A stretch of DNA of 64,000 nt, taken from NCBI GenBank assembly GCA_028571685.1, contig CM053140.1, forward strand, positions 56,798,201-56,862,200. The letters run 5' to 3'. Each line of letters begins with the position of its first letter. The first letter of the stretch is position 1. The DNA is from Heterohyrax brucei (taxonomy: Eukaryota > Chordata > Mammalia > Hyracoidea > Procaviidae). Positions 33,401-43,524 of the stretch are shown piece after piece. The position numbers and the translations under genes were made by a program. The notes beneath the pieces are model-generated. The model did not search any database and was not told where the DNA came from. It was given only the letters and a program-made list of their open reading frames with translations.

Positions 33401-36400
33401 GCTTCGTGCCGCTCCCACTCCTCACACCTGTCATCATCCTGAGGGAAGGTGGGAAAGGACAGGTGACCTGCTTCTCTAGCTTCTTGACTTCATGCCCAGA
33501 AGGCAGCTCAAGACCCAGGACTCATGTGAGGCTGGATCCTTGGCTCCATTCCTCCAAATTTCTCTGAGTAGTAGTATATATTTTGTACTAGTGACCTTGC
33601 CCAGTATGGCTCCAGCCCCTGCTTCTCAATATACCCTGCCTTTCTCCCCACAAGCCTGACCCATTCCTGTCTCTGGACTTTTGGCCACATTGTTCCCCCA
33701 GCCTGAAATATCCGTCATTCTCTCCTTTACTTCTCTTCATTCCTCAAGACTTACAGTCCATGTGAAGCCTGCCTACACTCAGACCCACAGCGCTTTCACC
33801 AGTCTGTCAACAACTAAGTGGTAATCTGTAAGTACTGTTTAGCCCTTTGGACATTATTTCAAAAGGAAAGAAGGAGTGAAACATGGTCTACTGTGTGACC
33901 TTCCCTTTACATACATCCCAAGAACCCTGTGAGACAGGTGCTGTCACTCCCATCCTGCACATGAGGAACCTAGCTTCAGAGACATCGCAGTTCATTCAAG
34001 CTGGTATACCAAGACAGTGGCACAGCCTGGCTCAAACCGAGGTCACCACACCATACAGCTTCTCCAGGTGCTAACATTCTTTTCAGGGAGACTTTAGGCT
34101 TTCTGATGGCAGGAAATAGATCTTAAAGTGTCTTTGGAATCCTACACAAGCTCCTGGCTTACAATTGCTTGACTGGACTTCTGGAATGATGAGATAACGC
34201 TCTGCTCAGAACTGTGTGGGCCCTGTCTCAGTTAAGTTTCTGAGGCCTCAGAATCACTGTTGCAGACCAAGTGGTAGCAGAATAAGGATGTAGTTCAAAT
34301 GTGTTAGCAGTGCTGGGCTGGGAACTTTGAAGACATGGATGAATGGTTTTTATTTAGAGTATGAATTTCCCCAACAAAACACAGCTCACCAGACCATATG
34401 GATGGACCACCAAGTTTAGAGACACGAGTGGAAGAAATGTCTCTTTCATTGATAACAAGGTTAGGGTAGAGGCTAGTGTTGAGTCTACAGACTCAAGCTG
34501 ACATCTCAACTATATATGAAAGCACACAGAGGTTAGAGAAGGAGTGACGGGTACTGGCTTCACATTTTAGCTCTGTCTCTCCTTCCTCATATGGTCTTAG
34601 GAAGTCACTGCACATGTCTTGGTTTTCAGTTATGCAAAGGGACCCTCTTTTCCTGCCTCCAGAGAATTGTATTCCTCCCCACTGAGAATTTTCTGGTAAG
34701 TGATATGGACTCTTTCCTTAAAGAAATGCATTTATGTACATGTAACTGCAGTTTTACAATGAAAATCAGGGAGTTCTCTTACTCCTTAGAACTCTTCCTG
34801 AGGACCCCAGGTTAATTAAGAACTCTTGTAATATATGAGGTCTGACATTTAAGTTCACGAACTCATCCTAGAAGAAGTGCTACATACCTCACTGCTGAAT
34901 ATCATTACAGTCACCTTCAAAGTACTCCCCTTGGGAAGCTATGCACCAATGTCAGCACCTAGTCCACCCTTCAAAGCAATTTTGGAACTCTTTTTGGAAT
35001 GACTATCAGAGCCATTGTTGTATTACCCTTGATGTCCTAAATGTCATCAAAATGTATTCCTTTCAATACTTCCTTCATCTTTGGGGGCCAGATGAGTGAG
35101 TAGAGAGGGTGTTCCAAACACAGTTACTGGCTAAAAACTCCCTCACAGACAACTATATAATTAAGTCTGCACACTTGCCACCTTGCCAACTGTGCGCAAT
35201 GACCATTCCAGAAAGAGTTCCAAAATTTGCTTTGAGGGGTGCACTAGGCATTGGTGTTGGTGCATAGCTTCCCAAGGGGAGTACTTCCAAGGTAAGCACA
35301 GTGGTATTTAGTGGTGAGGTATGCAGCACTTGTAACAATTAAGTTGGTGGATGTGATTGTCAGACCTCATATAACTGAAGCTTGGCATTATTCGTAATGC
35401 TCTGGCCTCTCCAAGCTGCCAGCAAGGATAGGAGCCTCACTGTACTCACATCATCTGAGTGAGACTCTTCCTCCTCCTCCTCTTGCCCTTCTTCTGGCCC
35501 TCCACAAGGACTGGCTGGTGTGTCTACCAGGCAGGCTCCTTGGGGTATTTCCTCACCCTCTGCTGTGTACACAAGATCTTCCTGTTCCACAGTCTCTGAG
35601 TCCTCATACTCAAAGGGCACATTGCCATAACGCCGTGAGGAACCTGTCTTGGGGAACTGGAGCTGCAGCTGGGTGATGATCCGGGGCGGTAGGCGGCAGG
35701 CCCGGATGAACTCCAGAAAGACGCGCAGGGGAGTCCCCACGTTTCCGTTGGGCATTAGCACTGGCGGGTTCAGCTCTGGCAGCTGTCTCAGGTCTGCCAG
35801 GGTGAAGGCTTCACTCTTGGCCTTCCGACTCTGCAGCTCCTTCCGGGTCCTGAAGGGAAAGGAGCCCAAATCTTGGGAAGGAGGGAGAAAAATGGATCTT
35901 GAAATCCAGATGCCTCCAGGAACACCTGGGCCAGATATAGTCATTCTGTTTCCAACTTCCCAGAGACCCTTCTTCCCTCCATGGTCAAACCCACCTAGTA
36001 ATCTCATGGCATTTCTGATCACTTCAGACAAACAAGTTTTTCCAAGTTTGGTTCCTGCTGATGTTTACAGCCTCAACTACCACCAGCTCTCACCCCTTTT
36101 CACACCTTTATACCATGTATTCTAGCTACACTGAATGGTTTAACATGTCCTGAGAGTTTCACAGGCTCTCACAGCTCTGTGTTTTTAAAAATGGCTCAAT
36201 AAATTGGTAGACAAAAGATCATCAATAAGCCTCTTCTCTCTCTTTTTTTTTCCTGCACTACTGTGGTTGAAATCAGTTGTTTTTTATGTGGCCTTTGGCC
36301 CTGGTTCTTAGGAAAAACAGCTTGAGAGATTTTCTCCCTAAGCCATGAGGAGTTACCTTTGCTCTAGTTTTCTACCCCAGTAGGCTTGTTACTTTTGCCC

Positions 36401-38085
36401 AGGTTGACAGACATTTTCTGTGTAAACTATAAACAACCTGTAGTTGGATAATTTTTGTCTAGCTTAGGCTGCAGCCTCCTCTGTGATTGGTCAATACACT
36501 TATATAAAGGAAGTGACTGTAGCATGCTATGCAAATGAACTATCTGTGGCCTACCAAGGAGGCCATGATTTTAAATTGACCAGAAGTTTGCTTATATATG
36601 CAGCCAAACCCACAGAAGTTGGCAGAAGGAAAGAAAGGAAGCAAAAAGGAAAAAAGGCAAAAAGAGAGGAAAAGCAGAGAGAGAACAGGCAAACCAAAAC
36701 CAAACCCACTGCCATCGAGTTGATTCTGACTCATAGCAACCATATAGGGCAGAGGAGAACTGCTCTACAGTTTCCAATGAGCGCCTGGCAGATTCTAACT
36801 GCTGACCTTTGGGTTAGCAGACAAAACACTTTATCACTATGCCACCAAAGGCTGTAATGCTTAAGACGGCAAGAGGCCCTGAAGGGACCCAGTGGCAGAA
36901 GCAGCCTTGACAGAGCTGAGAAGAACCCTGCACCAAAGTCAGTGGTGACAGCCCGGAGGCAGAAGGAAGAAAAGCCTGTCCCGAAGGGGTCCATCCTGAG
37001 GAGGCTGCAGGAACCCTTGCAAGGCGGGGGCGGCAGGCTGAAAGAGGGCCTGCTTGCTCACAGGCGGCATACTGGGCAGAGAGAAGGGCTTGCTTGCACA
37101 GTGAAGAGGAGCAGAGAGAACTGTCCTGCAATAAAGAAGGTAGGGACATGCTCTCCAGGGGAGCCTTCCAGACCTTGTCTACACGCTTCCCCAAGCTGAT
37201 CTGAAGTTGTAGCCTGTTACTTCTTACATACACCACTTAACTGTAGGTATAGTCTGTGAGTTCTATGTGACCACTGCAACTGATTATCAGATCCATTAGA
37301 GGAAGTAGAGAGTGCTGTGGGAGGGATGAATGGTGCCAAAATTGGTAAAAACGTTGGAGAGTGGAGGTATGTTTGACTTCCACCTCACAGGGGTCAGCCT
37401 GCTCTTAATTCTTATTATCTCCCCTGAAATTAGGTTTGGATGCTACACTATCATGTTACAATTACACTAAAGTTCAAGTTGAGCCTAAATCTCTGTCCAA
37501 AAATTCAAGAAATGACCTAGACTCCTAATAAGTCGTAACCAGAAAGCGTAATTTATCCTTATCACCCTCTCCTCCCCAGGAAAGGTGCTTCTGTTCCAGG
37601 AGCCGTTGTCCTCGTCTACTGCCTTTCTCCTTTATACCTGATGCCTCGGTAGGTAGCCGAAGTCTGCGGATGAGACAGCGACCCGGCAGCCAAGTGCCCT
37701 GAGAGTCCAGCCACCGGCGGCCCGAGTACATACGAAGAAATCTCTGGGCCTGAGCTGCCCCCCGTACCGAGATGACGCAGCAGCAGGTGAGGGTCTGGAC
37801 TGGAGCCGGGTCCCGGGCAGAGACAGCACGGGCATCGGCGTAAGTGTGAGCGACAACCTGGCTTTCGGAACCAGGATCGATGGAAGCTACGGCAGAGTCG
37901 GCAGCAGTCTGAGGAGGGGCCAGCTCAGGCCGATGCCGATAGTGAAAACAGAGGAAGCCACCGGCGCGCTGTTCTCGGAACTGGCTAAAGTAGCTCCGTA
38001 ACTGGGCCGAACGCAACTCCGAAGGAATACCGCTGACTACCAAGTAAATGGTCTGCTCCTCCTCCGCATTGCTGGGCACCGCCAT
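30267..38085 (-). CDS. GPATCH3: G-patch domain-containing protein 3 (complete, seven coding exons)
   Basis: GPATCH3 is a G-patch protein reported to dampen RIG-I-like receptor signalling by acting on the MAVS/VISA complex; G-patch domains generally bind RNA or activate DEAH helicases. Coding exons on the minus strand are 38085-37638, 35871-35450, 33438-33264, 32914-32855, 32346-32225, 32126-31999 and 30483-30267. They give 523 residues with consistent splice phase (human about 525). The N-terminus (residues about 12-50, YLVVSGIP...GGFLCFHYRH) looks like an RRM-type fold. An acidic Glu/Asp run spans the exon 2/3 junction. The G-patch (GIGRKVMKRQGWAEGQGLGS...KRGLGYHGEK) covers about 410-456. 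Introns hold a mariner-derived fold-back element, an LTR with an AfroSINE, and an L1 3' end. No disabling change is seen. Confidence 0.95.
30798..31615 (-). mobile_element. L1 3' UTR, antisense strand on plus (about 820 bases)
   Basis: In reverse it matches the L1 tail at 60460-61408 block by block: 'cttgggcttatattttcctt', 'gggaccaattgatacttctt', 'ttagatggccgcttgctagc', 'tttgttatgccagttgacct', 'aatgtcccctgaaaccatga' and 'ggaaacttag'. It lies in GPATCH3 intron 6, in the same orientation as the gene. The 250 bases after it (31620-31870) are unassigned. Confidence 0.82.
31999..32126 (-). CDS. GPATCH3: GPATCH3 coding exon 6 (G-patch core)
   Basis: Residues 410-451, GIGRKVMKRQGWAEGQGLGS ... KRGL, plus two bases of Gly452. 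It contains the glycine-spaced G-patch consensus (GIG, GW, GQGLG). The acceptor is TTTCTGCAG and the donor GG|GTGAGT. Confidence 0.94.
32225..32346 (-). CDS. GPATCH3: GPATCH3 coding exon 5
   Basis: Two bases complete Glu369, then GGDKDARDSVQMRLEQRLRD to FERHTK (residues 370-409), with donor AAG|GTGAGC. The acceptor has tandem AGs (CAG|AG), so a two-base alternative exists but would shift the frame. Confidence 0.93.
32470..32610 (-). repeat. MIR SINE fragment, antisense (tentative)
   Basis: 'acagagctaggataagaacc' and 'ctctactcttaaccagagcc' resemble the MIR core and end. It lies in GPATCH3 intron 4. Confidence 0.5.
32855..32914 (-). CDS. GPATCH3: GPATCH3 coding exon 4 (60-base microexon-sized)
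   Basis: Asp349 is completed by two bases, then FDEQTADDWDVDMSVYYDR (residues 350-368) plus one base of residue 369. The acceptor is TCTACAG and the donor G|GTAATG. It is too short to show as an open frame and was placed by the recalled protein and splice phase. Confidence 0.93.
33264..33438 (-). CDS. GPATCH3: GPATCH3 coding exon 3
   Basis: Residues 291-348, DDDRCEEWERHEALHEDVTR to FWQEEQG, plus one base of Asp349. The acceptor is CTTCCCTCAG and the donor G|GTAATG. It is highly charged. Confidence 0.95.
33660..33870 (+). repeat. L2 LINE 3' fragment
   Basis: 'cccagcctgaaatatccgtc', 'ttcattcctcaagacttaca' and 'gtgaagcctgcctacactca' are the familiar L2 3'-end succession, followed near 33900-34060 by an antisense MIR-like stretch. 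It lies in GPATCH3 intron 2. Confidence 0.6.
34836..35369 (-). mobile_element. Palindromic mariner-derived element (copy 1)
   Basis: The ends are perfect inverted repeats TGAGGTCTGAC / GTCAGACCTCA and the flanks are TA (34834-34835, 35370-35371), the Tc1/mariner target duplication. The inverted similarity extends far inward: about 34845-35003 matches the reverse complement of about 35200-35360 (for example CTCCCCTTGGGAAGCTATGC versus GCATAGCTTCCCAAGGGGAG). The unpaired middle (about 35004-35199) corresponds to the transposase C-terminal coding region of copy 2. Thus the 5' part of the transposon is replaced by an inverted 3' end. It lies in GPATCH3 intron 2. Confidence 0.85.
35450..35871 (-). 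CDS. GPATCH3: GPATCH3 coding exon 2
   Basis: Two bases complete Asp150, then LGSFPFRTRKELQSRKAKSE through ESHSDD (residues 151-290). The acceptor is TTCCCAAG and the donor GAT|GTGAGT. It includes the acidic EEEEEE run near its end. The open frame continues upstream through the intron to 36031, but that part is not coding. Confidence 0.95.
36132..37228 (+). mobile_element. Candidate solo LTR carrying an AfroSINE
   Basis: The stretch starts TGAATGG and ends CTTCTTACA, flanked by TACAC at 36127-36131 and 37229-37233, a 5-base duplication typical of ERV integration. Inside are a CCAAT-type TGATTGGTC, a TATA-like TTATATAAAGG near 36500 and an AATAAAG near 37131, in LTR order. An AfroSINE interrupts it at 36691-36850. 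The family is not recognised. The 5' boundary rests mainly on the duplication. Confidence 0.5.
36691..36850 (-). repeat. AfroSINE, antisense
   Basis: 'ccatcgagttgattctgact', 'cagtttccaatgagcgcctg', 'ctgacctttgggttagcaga' and 'atgccaccaaaggc'. It is nested in the putative LTR in GPATCH3 intron 1. Confidence 0.88.
37638..38085 (-). CDS. GPATCH3: GPATCH3 coding exon 1 (initiator)
   Basis: Residues 1-149, MAVPSNAEEEQTIYLVVSGI to LPTEASG-split, with donor G|GTATAA. The N-terminal 50 residues resemble an RRM (RNP2-like YLVVSGIP, RNP1-like GGFLCFHY). The CpG-rich exon and ATG lie inside an AAAATGGCGG context. Confidence 0.95.
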
Positions 38086-38130
38086 TTTGAGTTGTCACAT
38101 GATCGGCTGGAACCAACTCTCGCGAGAACA
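38079..38130 (-). promoter_or_regulatory. GPATCH3: GPATCH3 core promoter motifs: YY1-type and TCTCGCGAGA
   Basis: The start codon is embedded in CAAAATGGCGG on the minus strand, the YY1 consensus. The perfect palindrome TCTCGCGAGA sits at 38118-38127, about 33 bases upstream of the ATG. Both are hallmarks of TATA-less housekeeping promoters. The transcription start is probably within this interval. Confidence 0.7.
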
Positions 38131-38199
38131 TCGTGAGCTTCTGTGAGGCTTGATGGGTAGCAATTATCTTGAGACCCGCTATTGGTTTGCCCGGCTGTT

Positions 38200-38819
38200 A
38201 ATCGGTTTCGGGACCTGTAGCTGGGGAGGATTTGGCATAGATGTTGGGGACCTTTTTCCCACAGGGGTTAGTTGGCGATGATGAAAAAACTCACCTGAGG
38301 ATTGAGATTATAATACTCAGTCGTAAGGCTGTATTGAGGGTCAACTAAGAAGCATGCAGGATTCGCCACTGAAGATTTCCCAAGGCTGATCTCGGTTCTC
38401 CCTCGTTTTAAAGCCTTTTCATCCATTTTTATTCCCAAACATATTGAACTCCCACAAGTCAGTAAGGAAAAGACAAATAGGAAAATGGACCGAGAACATT
38501 TCACAGAATAGAAAACACGCGTGTCTGATTAACAATGAAAGTTTCTCAGAATCATTAATGATGAAAGAAATGCATCTATGGGTGAAGTGATGGGTTTAGG
38601 AAGGAACTTCGAAGTTAACGGTAATAATCTATGAAACAGCGATGAGGGTTTGGTGTACTGTTACGTCTTATACTTTAAACATTTTATGTGTTTTAATTTT
38701 ACTCAACATTTAATAAAAAGTATAAAGGAAACAGCTCTTATTTTGAAAAGCAATAAAGCAAGTGGTTACTTTGGGGTGATAACAAATGCACACCCATAAA
38801 GTGAATTTTAAAGTTTTAA
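38200..38819. other. Intergenic, nothing recognised
   Basis: AT-rich unique sequence upstream of the GPATCH3 promoter. No exon, named repeat or motif cluster is visible. Confidence 0.4.
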
Positions 38820-39535
38820 TGAGTGGTCCAATAGTTGTGGATAGGAACAACATCATACCTGAGTTTTAAGAGAGCTATAGATCTGCTGGTGACAGTGTAA
38901 ATGGGTACAATCACTTTGGAAAACAGGCAAAATCTACTAAAGTTGAAGATAATATCCTATGACTCATTAATTCCAGTTCTTGTTTTATGGCAAAACAACT
39001 ACATACATCTGGTCATCAAAAGTCCTGTGCAAGCGTGGTCCTAGCAGAATTATTTATAATAGCCCCAAACAAGAGACAACCCAAATGTTCATCAACAGTA
39101 CAATGCGTAAATTGTGGTATAATGGGATGCTTTACCACGATGAAAGTGAATAGTTTATTGCTACACAAAGCAACAGAATTAATCTGACAGGCATAGCATT
39201 GAGAAGCCAAATTCAAAGGAGAACGTGGTACTCCTCTGTAGATGTAGATGGTGTGATATACCATCTACATCATTTATATAAAGTTCAGAACAAGTGATCT
39301 CATGTTGTTGGACGCCAGAGGCAGTGGTGCCCCCTAAGGAGGGAAGAGTAACTGTGGCAGGATTTCTGGAGTGCTGCTAAAGCTTTATTTCTTGAGCTGG
39401 GTGATGGTTATGGGGATATGTCCATTTTGTGATAATTCATCGCATTGTACACTTAGAATTTGTGTACTTTTCTGTATGCCATATAGAAAAAGTTTAGAGC
39501 AGACAATATAACCCAAAATAAAAATGATATTCTTT
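38820..39535 (+). mobile_element. Old L1 (L1M-type) 3' end
   Basis: 'ctttggaaaacaggcaaaat', 'agcagaattatttataatag', 'ccaaatgttcatcaacagta', 'aattgtggtataatgggatg', 'gagctgggtgatggttatgg' and 'cattgtacacttagaatttg' are the standard L1M 3'-UTR landmarks, ending in an A-rich tail. Confidence 0.8.
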
Positions 39536-39632
39536 GGGTAAGCTGTTAGATGACCAAGGAGTTAGTCCTTTGTAGGTCCTTCTCCACTTGTGGGGCTAAA
39601 TTTTGAGGACCTGGAATGATGCGTGTTACGTA

Positions 39633-39755
39633 GTAAAACCATTGCTGTTAGGCTGATTGCAAAACATAGGTTTCCAAGGAGCACTTGGTGGATTCAAACT
39701 GCCAGTCTTTTGGTTAGCAGCCTATTTCTTAACCACTACACCACCAGCATTTCCC
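39633..39755 (-). repeat. AfroSINE, antisense, internally shortened
   Basis: 'ccattgctgttaggctgatt' passes directly into 'ggtttccaaggagcacttgg', 'tcttttggttagcagcc' and 'ccactacaccaccagc', so the central segment is deleted. Confidence 0.82.
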
Positions 39756-40044
39756 ACTACATAGCAGACTCTCAGTAAATCCTGACTGACAGAGTGAACA
39801 TGCCTAGTGCTAACATGGAGACACACCCCTTAGTGTGGCTCAGGGACTCTCTCAGCTATTCAGGGAAAGTGGGGCCATTTCCCCAGGGGAATGCACATGC
39901 TTAGATGGCTCATCAATGCCCTAAACCCAAAAGAACCATGACTTCTTTTCCATTCTCATTTTACCGTGTGATGGGATGCAGAAGAGAAGGTGTCTAGATG
40001 TTGTTTATCCTCTGGTTGCCCATCCCTGACTTTTGAAAACGTAA

Positions 40045-40262
40045 TATAGCATGGTGTTTGAGACTGTAGGCCCTGAAGCCAGATCCCTTGAGTTAAAATT
40101 CTGGCTGTGTCACTTATTAGCTGTGTCATCCTGAGCGAGTTACCTAATTGTACCTCAGCTCCTTCACCTATAAGATGGAGGCAATGAAAGTACTAATAGC
40201 ATTCAGTTGCTGATAGAATTAAATAACATAATCCCTTTAGCTGTGTAAAACATAGCACTGAA
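40045..40262 (+). repeat. MIR SINE, sense
   Basis: 'tatagcatggtgtttgagac', 'tgaagccagatcccttgagt', 'ctggctgtgtcacttattag', 'aagatggaggcaatgaaagt' and 'aaacatagcactgaa': a nearly complete MIR. Confidence 0.8.
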
Positions 40263-40489
40263 GACACGTAAGCTGGTGATTGTTTGGTAGCTACTCAGAG
40301 TGAGCAGCTGACAGTCTGGTGTCTCCTCTGGACATGCCCAATGAGAATGGGAGGTCCCCCTTTTCAACCCCAATTCCCTGAGACATTAGTCTTGCTTCTC
40401 TGCCAGTTTCATTGGGATTTCTCTTCTCTGCTGCCTTGTTTCTCAGTGCGATCTCTGTCTACATCCCTAGGGTCATCTCTGGCTTCCCT

Positions 40490-40870
40490 GGGCCCCTTGC
40501 TGTCTAACACCTCTGTGCCTTTGTGCATCTCATTCCATCTGTCTGGAATGCCCAAAACCCCTATTAATTCTCTTTTGCTCAAACCAATCATCAGTTGCAT
40601 GAAGCGTTTTTCTCATTTTTAGGCAGATTTAACCACTTTCTCATCAGGGTCCTGTTGCCTTCTGGCCCTCTGTCACAGTTCAGATGATTCTGTCACGACT
40701 ACTTATGTGTCTTCATTTGCCATAGGCAGGGATTTTTAAGAGGGGCACTGTGCCTTTTCAAAATCCTGTGTTCCCAACGTTTAGCACAGAGTCTGGTGCA
40801 AGTGAACATCAAGAGATGTCGAGTGACAGAAAGGATGGATGGAGGATAGTGGGGCTTTGCTTTTTGTTTC
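40490..40870 (+). repeat. L2 LINE 3' fragment
   Basis: 'tctggaatgcccaaaacccc', 'tgaagcgtttttctcatttt', 'tatgtgtcttcatttgccat', 'cagggatttttaagaggggc' and 'tagcacagagtctggtgc' follow the L2 3'-end order. Confidence 0.7.
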
Positions 40871-41767
40871 TAGAATGTGAGGGTTCCAAGGGCAGGCAGG
40901 GTGTATCCGTGCAGGGTACTGCACATGTCAGTTGACCGACAGCCTGCTTAATAAACAGTCAATGATTTGGCTGATGAAGGCAGAGATAACAGTGGCAATA
41001 ATAAGGTATCCTAGGCTGAGTCAGAGTCATAGCTGCACCCCCGCTTCCCAGTGAGTCACCACTGGCCGGGCCTGTAGACCTGTGTCCTGGTGGAGAGGTA
41101 GGCAGTCACCTAAACAGTGGCTGAGCTGGCTCCAGACTCCATGGTCCCCACCATGATTCACTTCATCCTGGGCTGGTGGTGACAGTGCAGCCTTCAGTGT
41201 CATGCAAGCTTGTGTTTGAATCCCTAGCCAAGCAGTATCAGCTCAGAGCCTTGCATAAGTTACATACCCTGTCTGAGCCTGTGTCCCCCTCTACTCTCCC
41301 TAGGAGAGGGGACACCGATCCCTTCCCCAGAAGCCACTGATAATGTAGACATATCCAACCACCTTCAGGAGCCTTCAGTCTCACAGAGAGAGCATTACTG
41401 CCATTATTGTATTGTAGCATAATTATCTCTTTAGTTTTGTTATATTTATCTCTATGTTCCTAGCACAAGGCCTGGAGTTAGGACACAAGGAGTGACCAGA
41501 GATACAGACAAGAAACAGACAGGACTATAGATCCTCAACCTTGTGGAGGGGGAGGGAAGACATTTAGAAAGGAGCAAGGTAAAGTCAACAAAGGAAGCTA
41601 TGTGGATGATGGAAAACTTGAGTAGGAAGGCTCGGGTGGGCAGCGGAGAGGACTTTTTGTAGAGGTTGTGTAAAGCTAGAAGAAGGGAGGAGTAGGGCAG
41701 GAGGAGTCAGCCTGCGGATTCAGAGAAGTGCAAGAGCTAACTAATGGGGCAGATAGTGAAGGACAGA
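40871..41767. other. Intergenic, nothing recognised
   Basis: Unique sequence with a MIR-like piece near 41200-41290. No exon or regulatory cluster is evident. Confidence 0.35.
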
Positions 41768-42015
41768 AAAGATAAGTTGTTAGGTGCCGTCAAGTCAGTG
41801 CCAACTCATAGCGTGTACAACAGAATGAAGACTGCCTGTTCCTGCATCACACCCACAATCGTTAGGCTTGAACCCGTTGTTGCAGCCACTGTGGCGATCT
41901 GTCTCATTGAGGGCCTTCCTCTTTTCCACTGATTCCATGATTTACCAACATGATGTCCGTCTCCAGAGACTGATGACTCCTGATGACATGTCCAAGGTGC
42001 ATGAGATGTAGTCTC
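41768..42015 (-). mobile_element. RTE/BovB-type LINE 3' fragment, antisense
   Basis: 'aggtgccgtcaagtcagtgc', 'aacccgttgttgcagccact', 'gagggccttcctcttttcca' and 'gatgtccgtctccagagact' match in reverse the 3' end of the RTE at 58042-59300. Confidence 0.75.
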
Positions 42016-42804
42016 GCCATCCTTACTTCTAAGAAGTATCTAGACATAACTTTGTCCAAGGCAGAATGATGCAAAGTTCCTGAGTCTGCTCAGTTTGACT
42101 CCTGGACTTTAAAATGCTGTTTAAGAAACTTGAACCAATTACTGTGTGTCCAGAATGCGGTGTTAGAAGAGAAAAACACAAGAGGACCTCAGCCTGGCAG
42201 CTTGCTGGTGAGCAAGGCTTATGCTCTTGAAAGAATGGCCTCAGGAATCTGCCAAAGTCAGATGAGGTGGTATGAATTAAACTGTAGCAGGCACGACAAG
42301 GAGCAGCTGGGAGACTGTGGTCTGGGCAGTCTGGTCATAGAGAGGCTGGAGCAGGGCCTGTTCTAGGTCACAGAGGATGCTTCACTTAGGAGATCTGGTT
42401 AACTCCTGGCTACAGGGAGGGCACTTTCTAGATGGAGATGTTAAGCAGGTCCCAGCCTGGTTGAGAGGAGAACAAGATGTTGGAGTCACCACGGGGAAAG
42501 GGGTTTGTTAGTGAGTCGAGGCCCCAGATGGCTGGCAAAGCAGTTTGGCCTGGGTTTGCAGATCTTGAGAAACCCTGACAATGTGCAGACACAGGTCTGC
42601 TTCCCTTGTGGGGCACTTTCCCCCTTCCTGTAGCATCCTGATGATAAAGAACATGCCTTTGTTTGGCGGTGTCTCCTGTTGTGTGCCCACCCCTATAGGA
42701 GGGGAATATGTGTGGCAGTCTTGGCATCTGCCATGTGTCCCTAACTGAGTGGATCTGGGCTGTGCAATTCCATGCCTTGTATGGGTGGTAGGTCTGATCC
42801 ATGT

Positions 42805-42925
42805 AGGTGAGTCTGAGTTGTAGACTTAACGTGTGTCTGTCTGAGTTTTAAGTCTGAGTTGTGTGTGTCTTTGTCATGGGGCCTGAGTTGTGTGTTTCTG
42901 TCCCTTTCTGAGTGTCTGAGTTGTA
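42805..42925. repeat. Degenerate TG-rich minisatellite
   Basis: TCTGAGTTGT-type units recur about five times (near 42812, 42850, 42882, 42907) with intervening TGTGTGTCT. It lies in spacer DNA. Confidence 0.5.
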
Positions 42926-43524
42926 AATGGGTAAATGGCTAAAGGACAGAGGTGTCCTTGCTGCTGGCACTGGTGCCCATAATGGGTACATGTCCAGTCT
43001 AGTTATGGCCCCTGTACTGGCTAAGTGACAACTCCTAGACTGTTGTCCTCAAGTGGATGACCTTTTGTTGGGCAATAATTAACTTGAGCCTCATGAGAAG
43101 AATTCAAACTGTGGTGGCAAGGGAAATGAAGCCTGGTCAGGGCAGGTCCTGGTGCTAGAGTAAGGAGGAGGCCTGAAAGGTGGTCTCAGCCGTGTGTGTT
43201 GTCAACCCTCCAGCCCACACTGCAGGTCAGTCACCCTGACCCAGGGGCGATATTCACAATGTTTAATAAGCAGTGAGTTGCAGGCATCACTCAGTCAGAA
43301 CAGACACAAGCCTTGGGGCTGAGCAGAGCAGCTCTGGAGGCCATGGCTATGTCAAGTGCTGTCCCTCTAGTTACTGGATGATAAGAATGACTGGGATGAT
43401 TCCCAGGAGAGGGCCTGGGGTAGAGCAGCAGTGGAAAGGAACTGAAGGAGGCTCAGTGCGGTGGCTGTGAACCAACTGTCATGGAAGTGATTCAGGTTTT
43501 TAGCCACCTGTATGACTATACCTT

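Noticed and set aside
35649-36125. 158-codon plus-strand open frame
   Set aside because: Antisense shadow of GPATCH3 exon 2 continuing into the intron.
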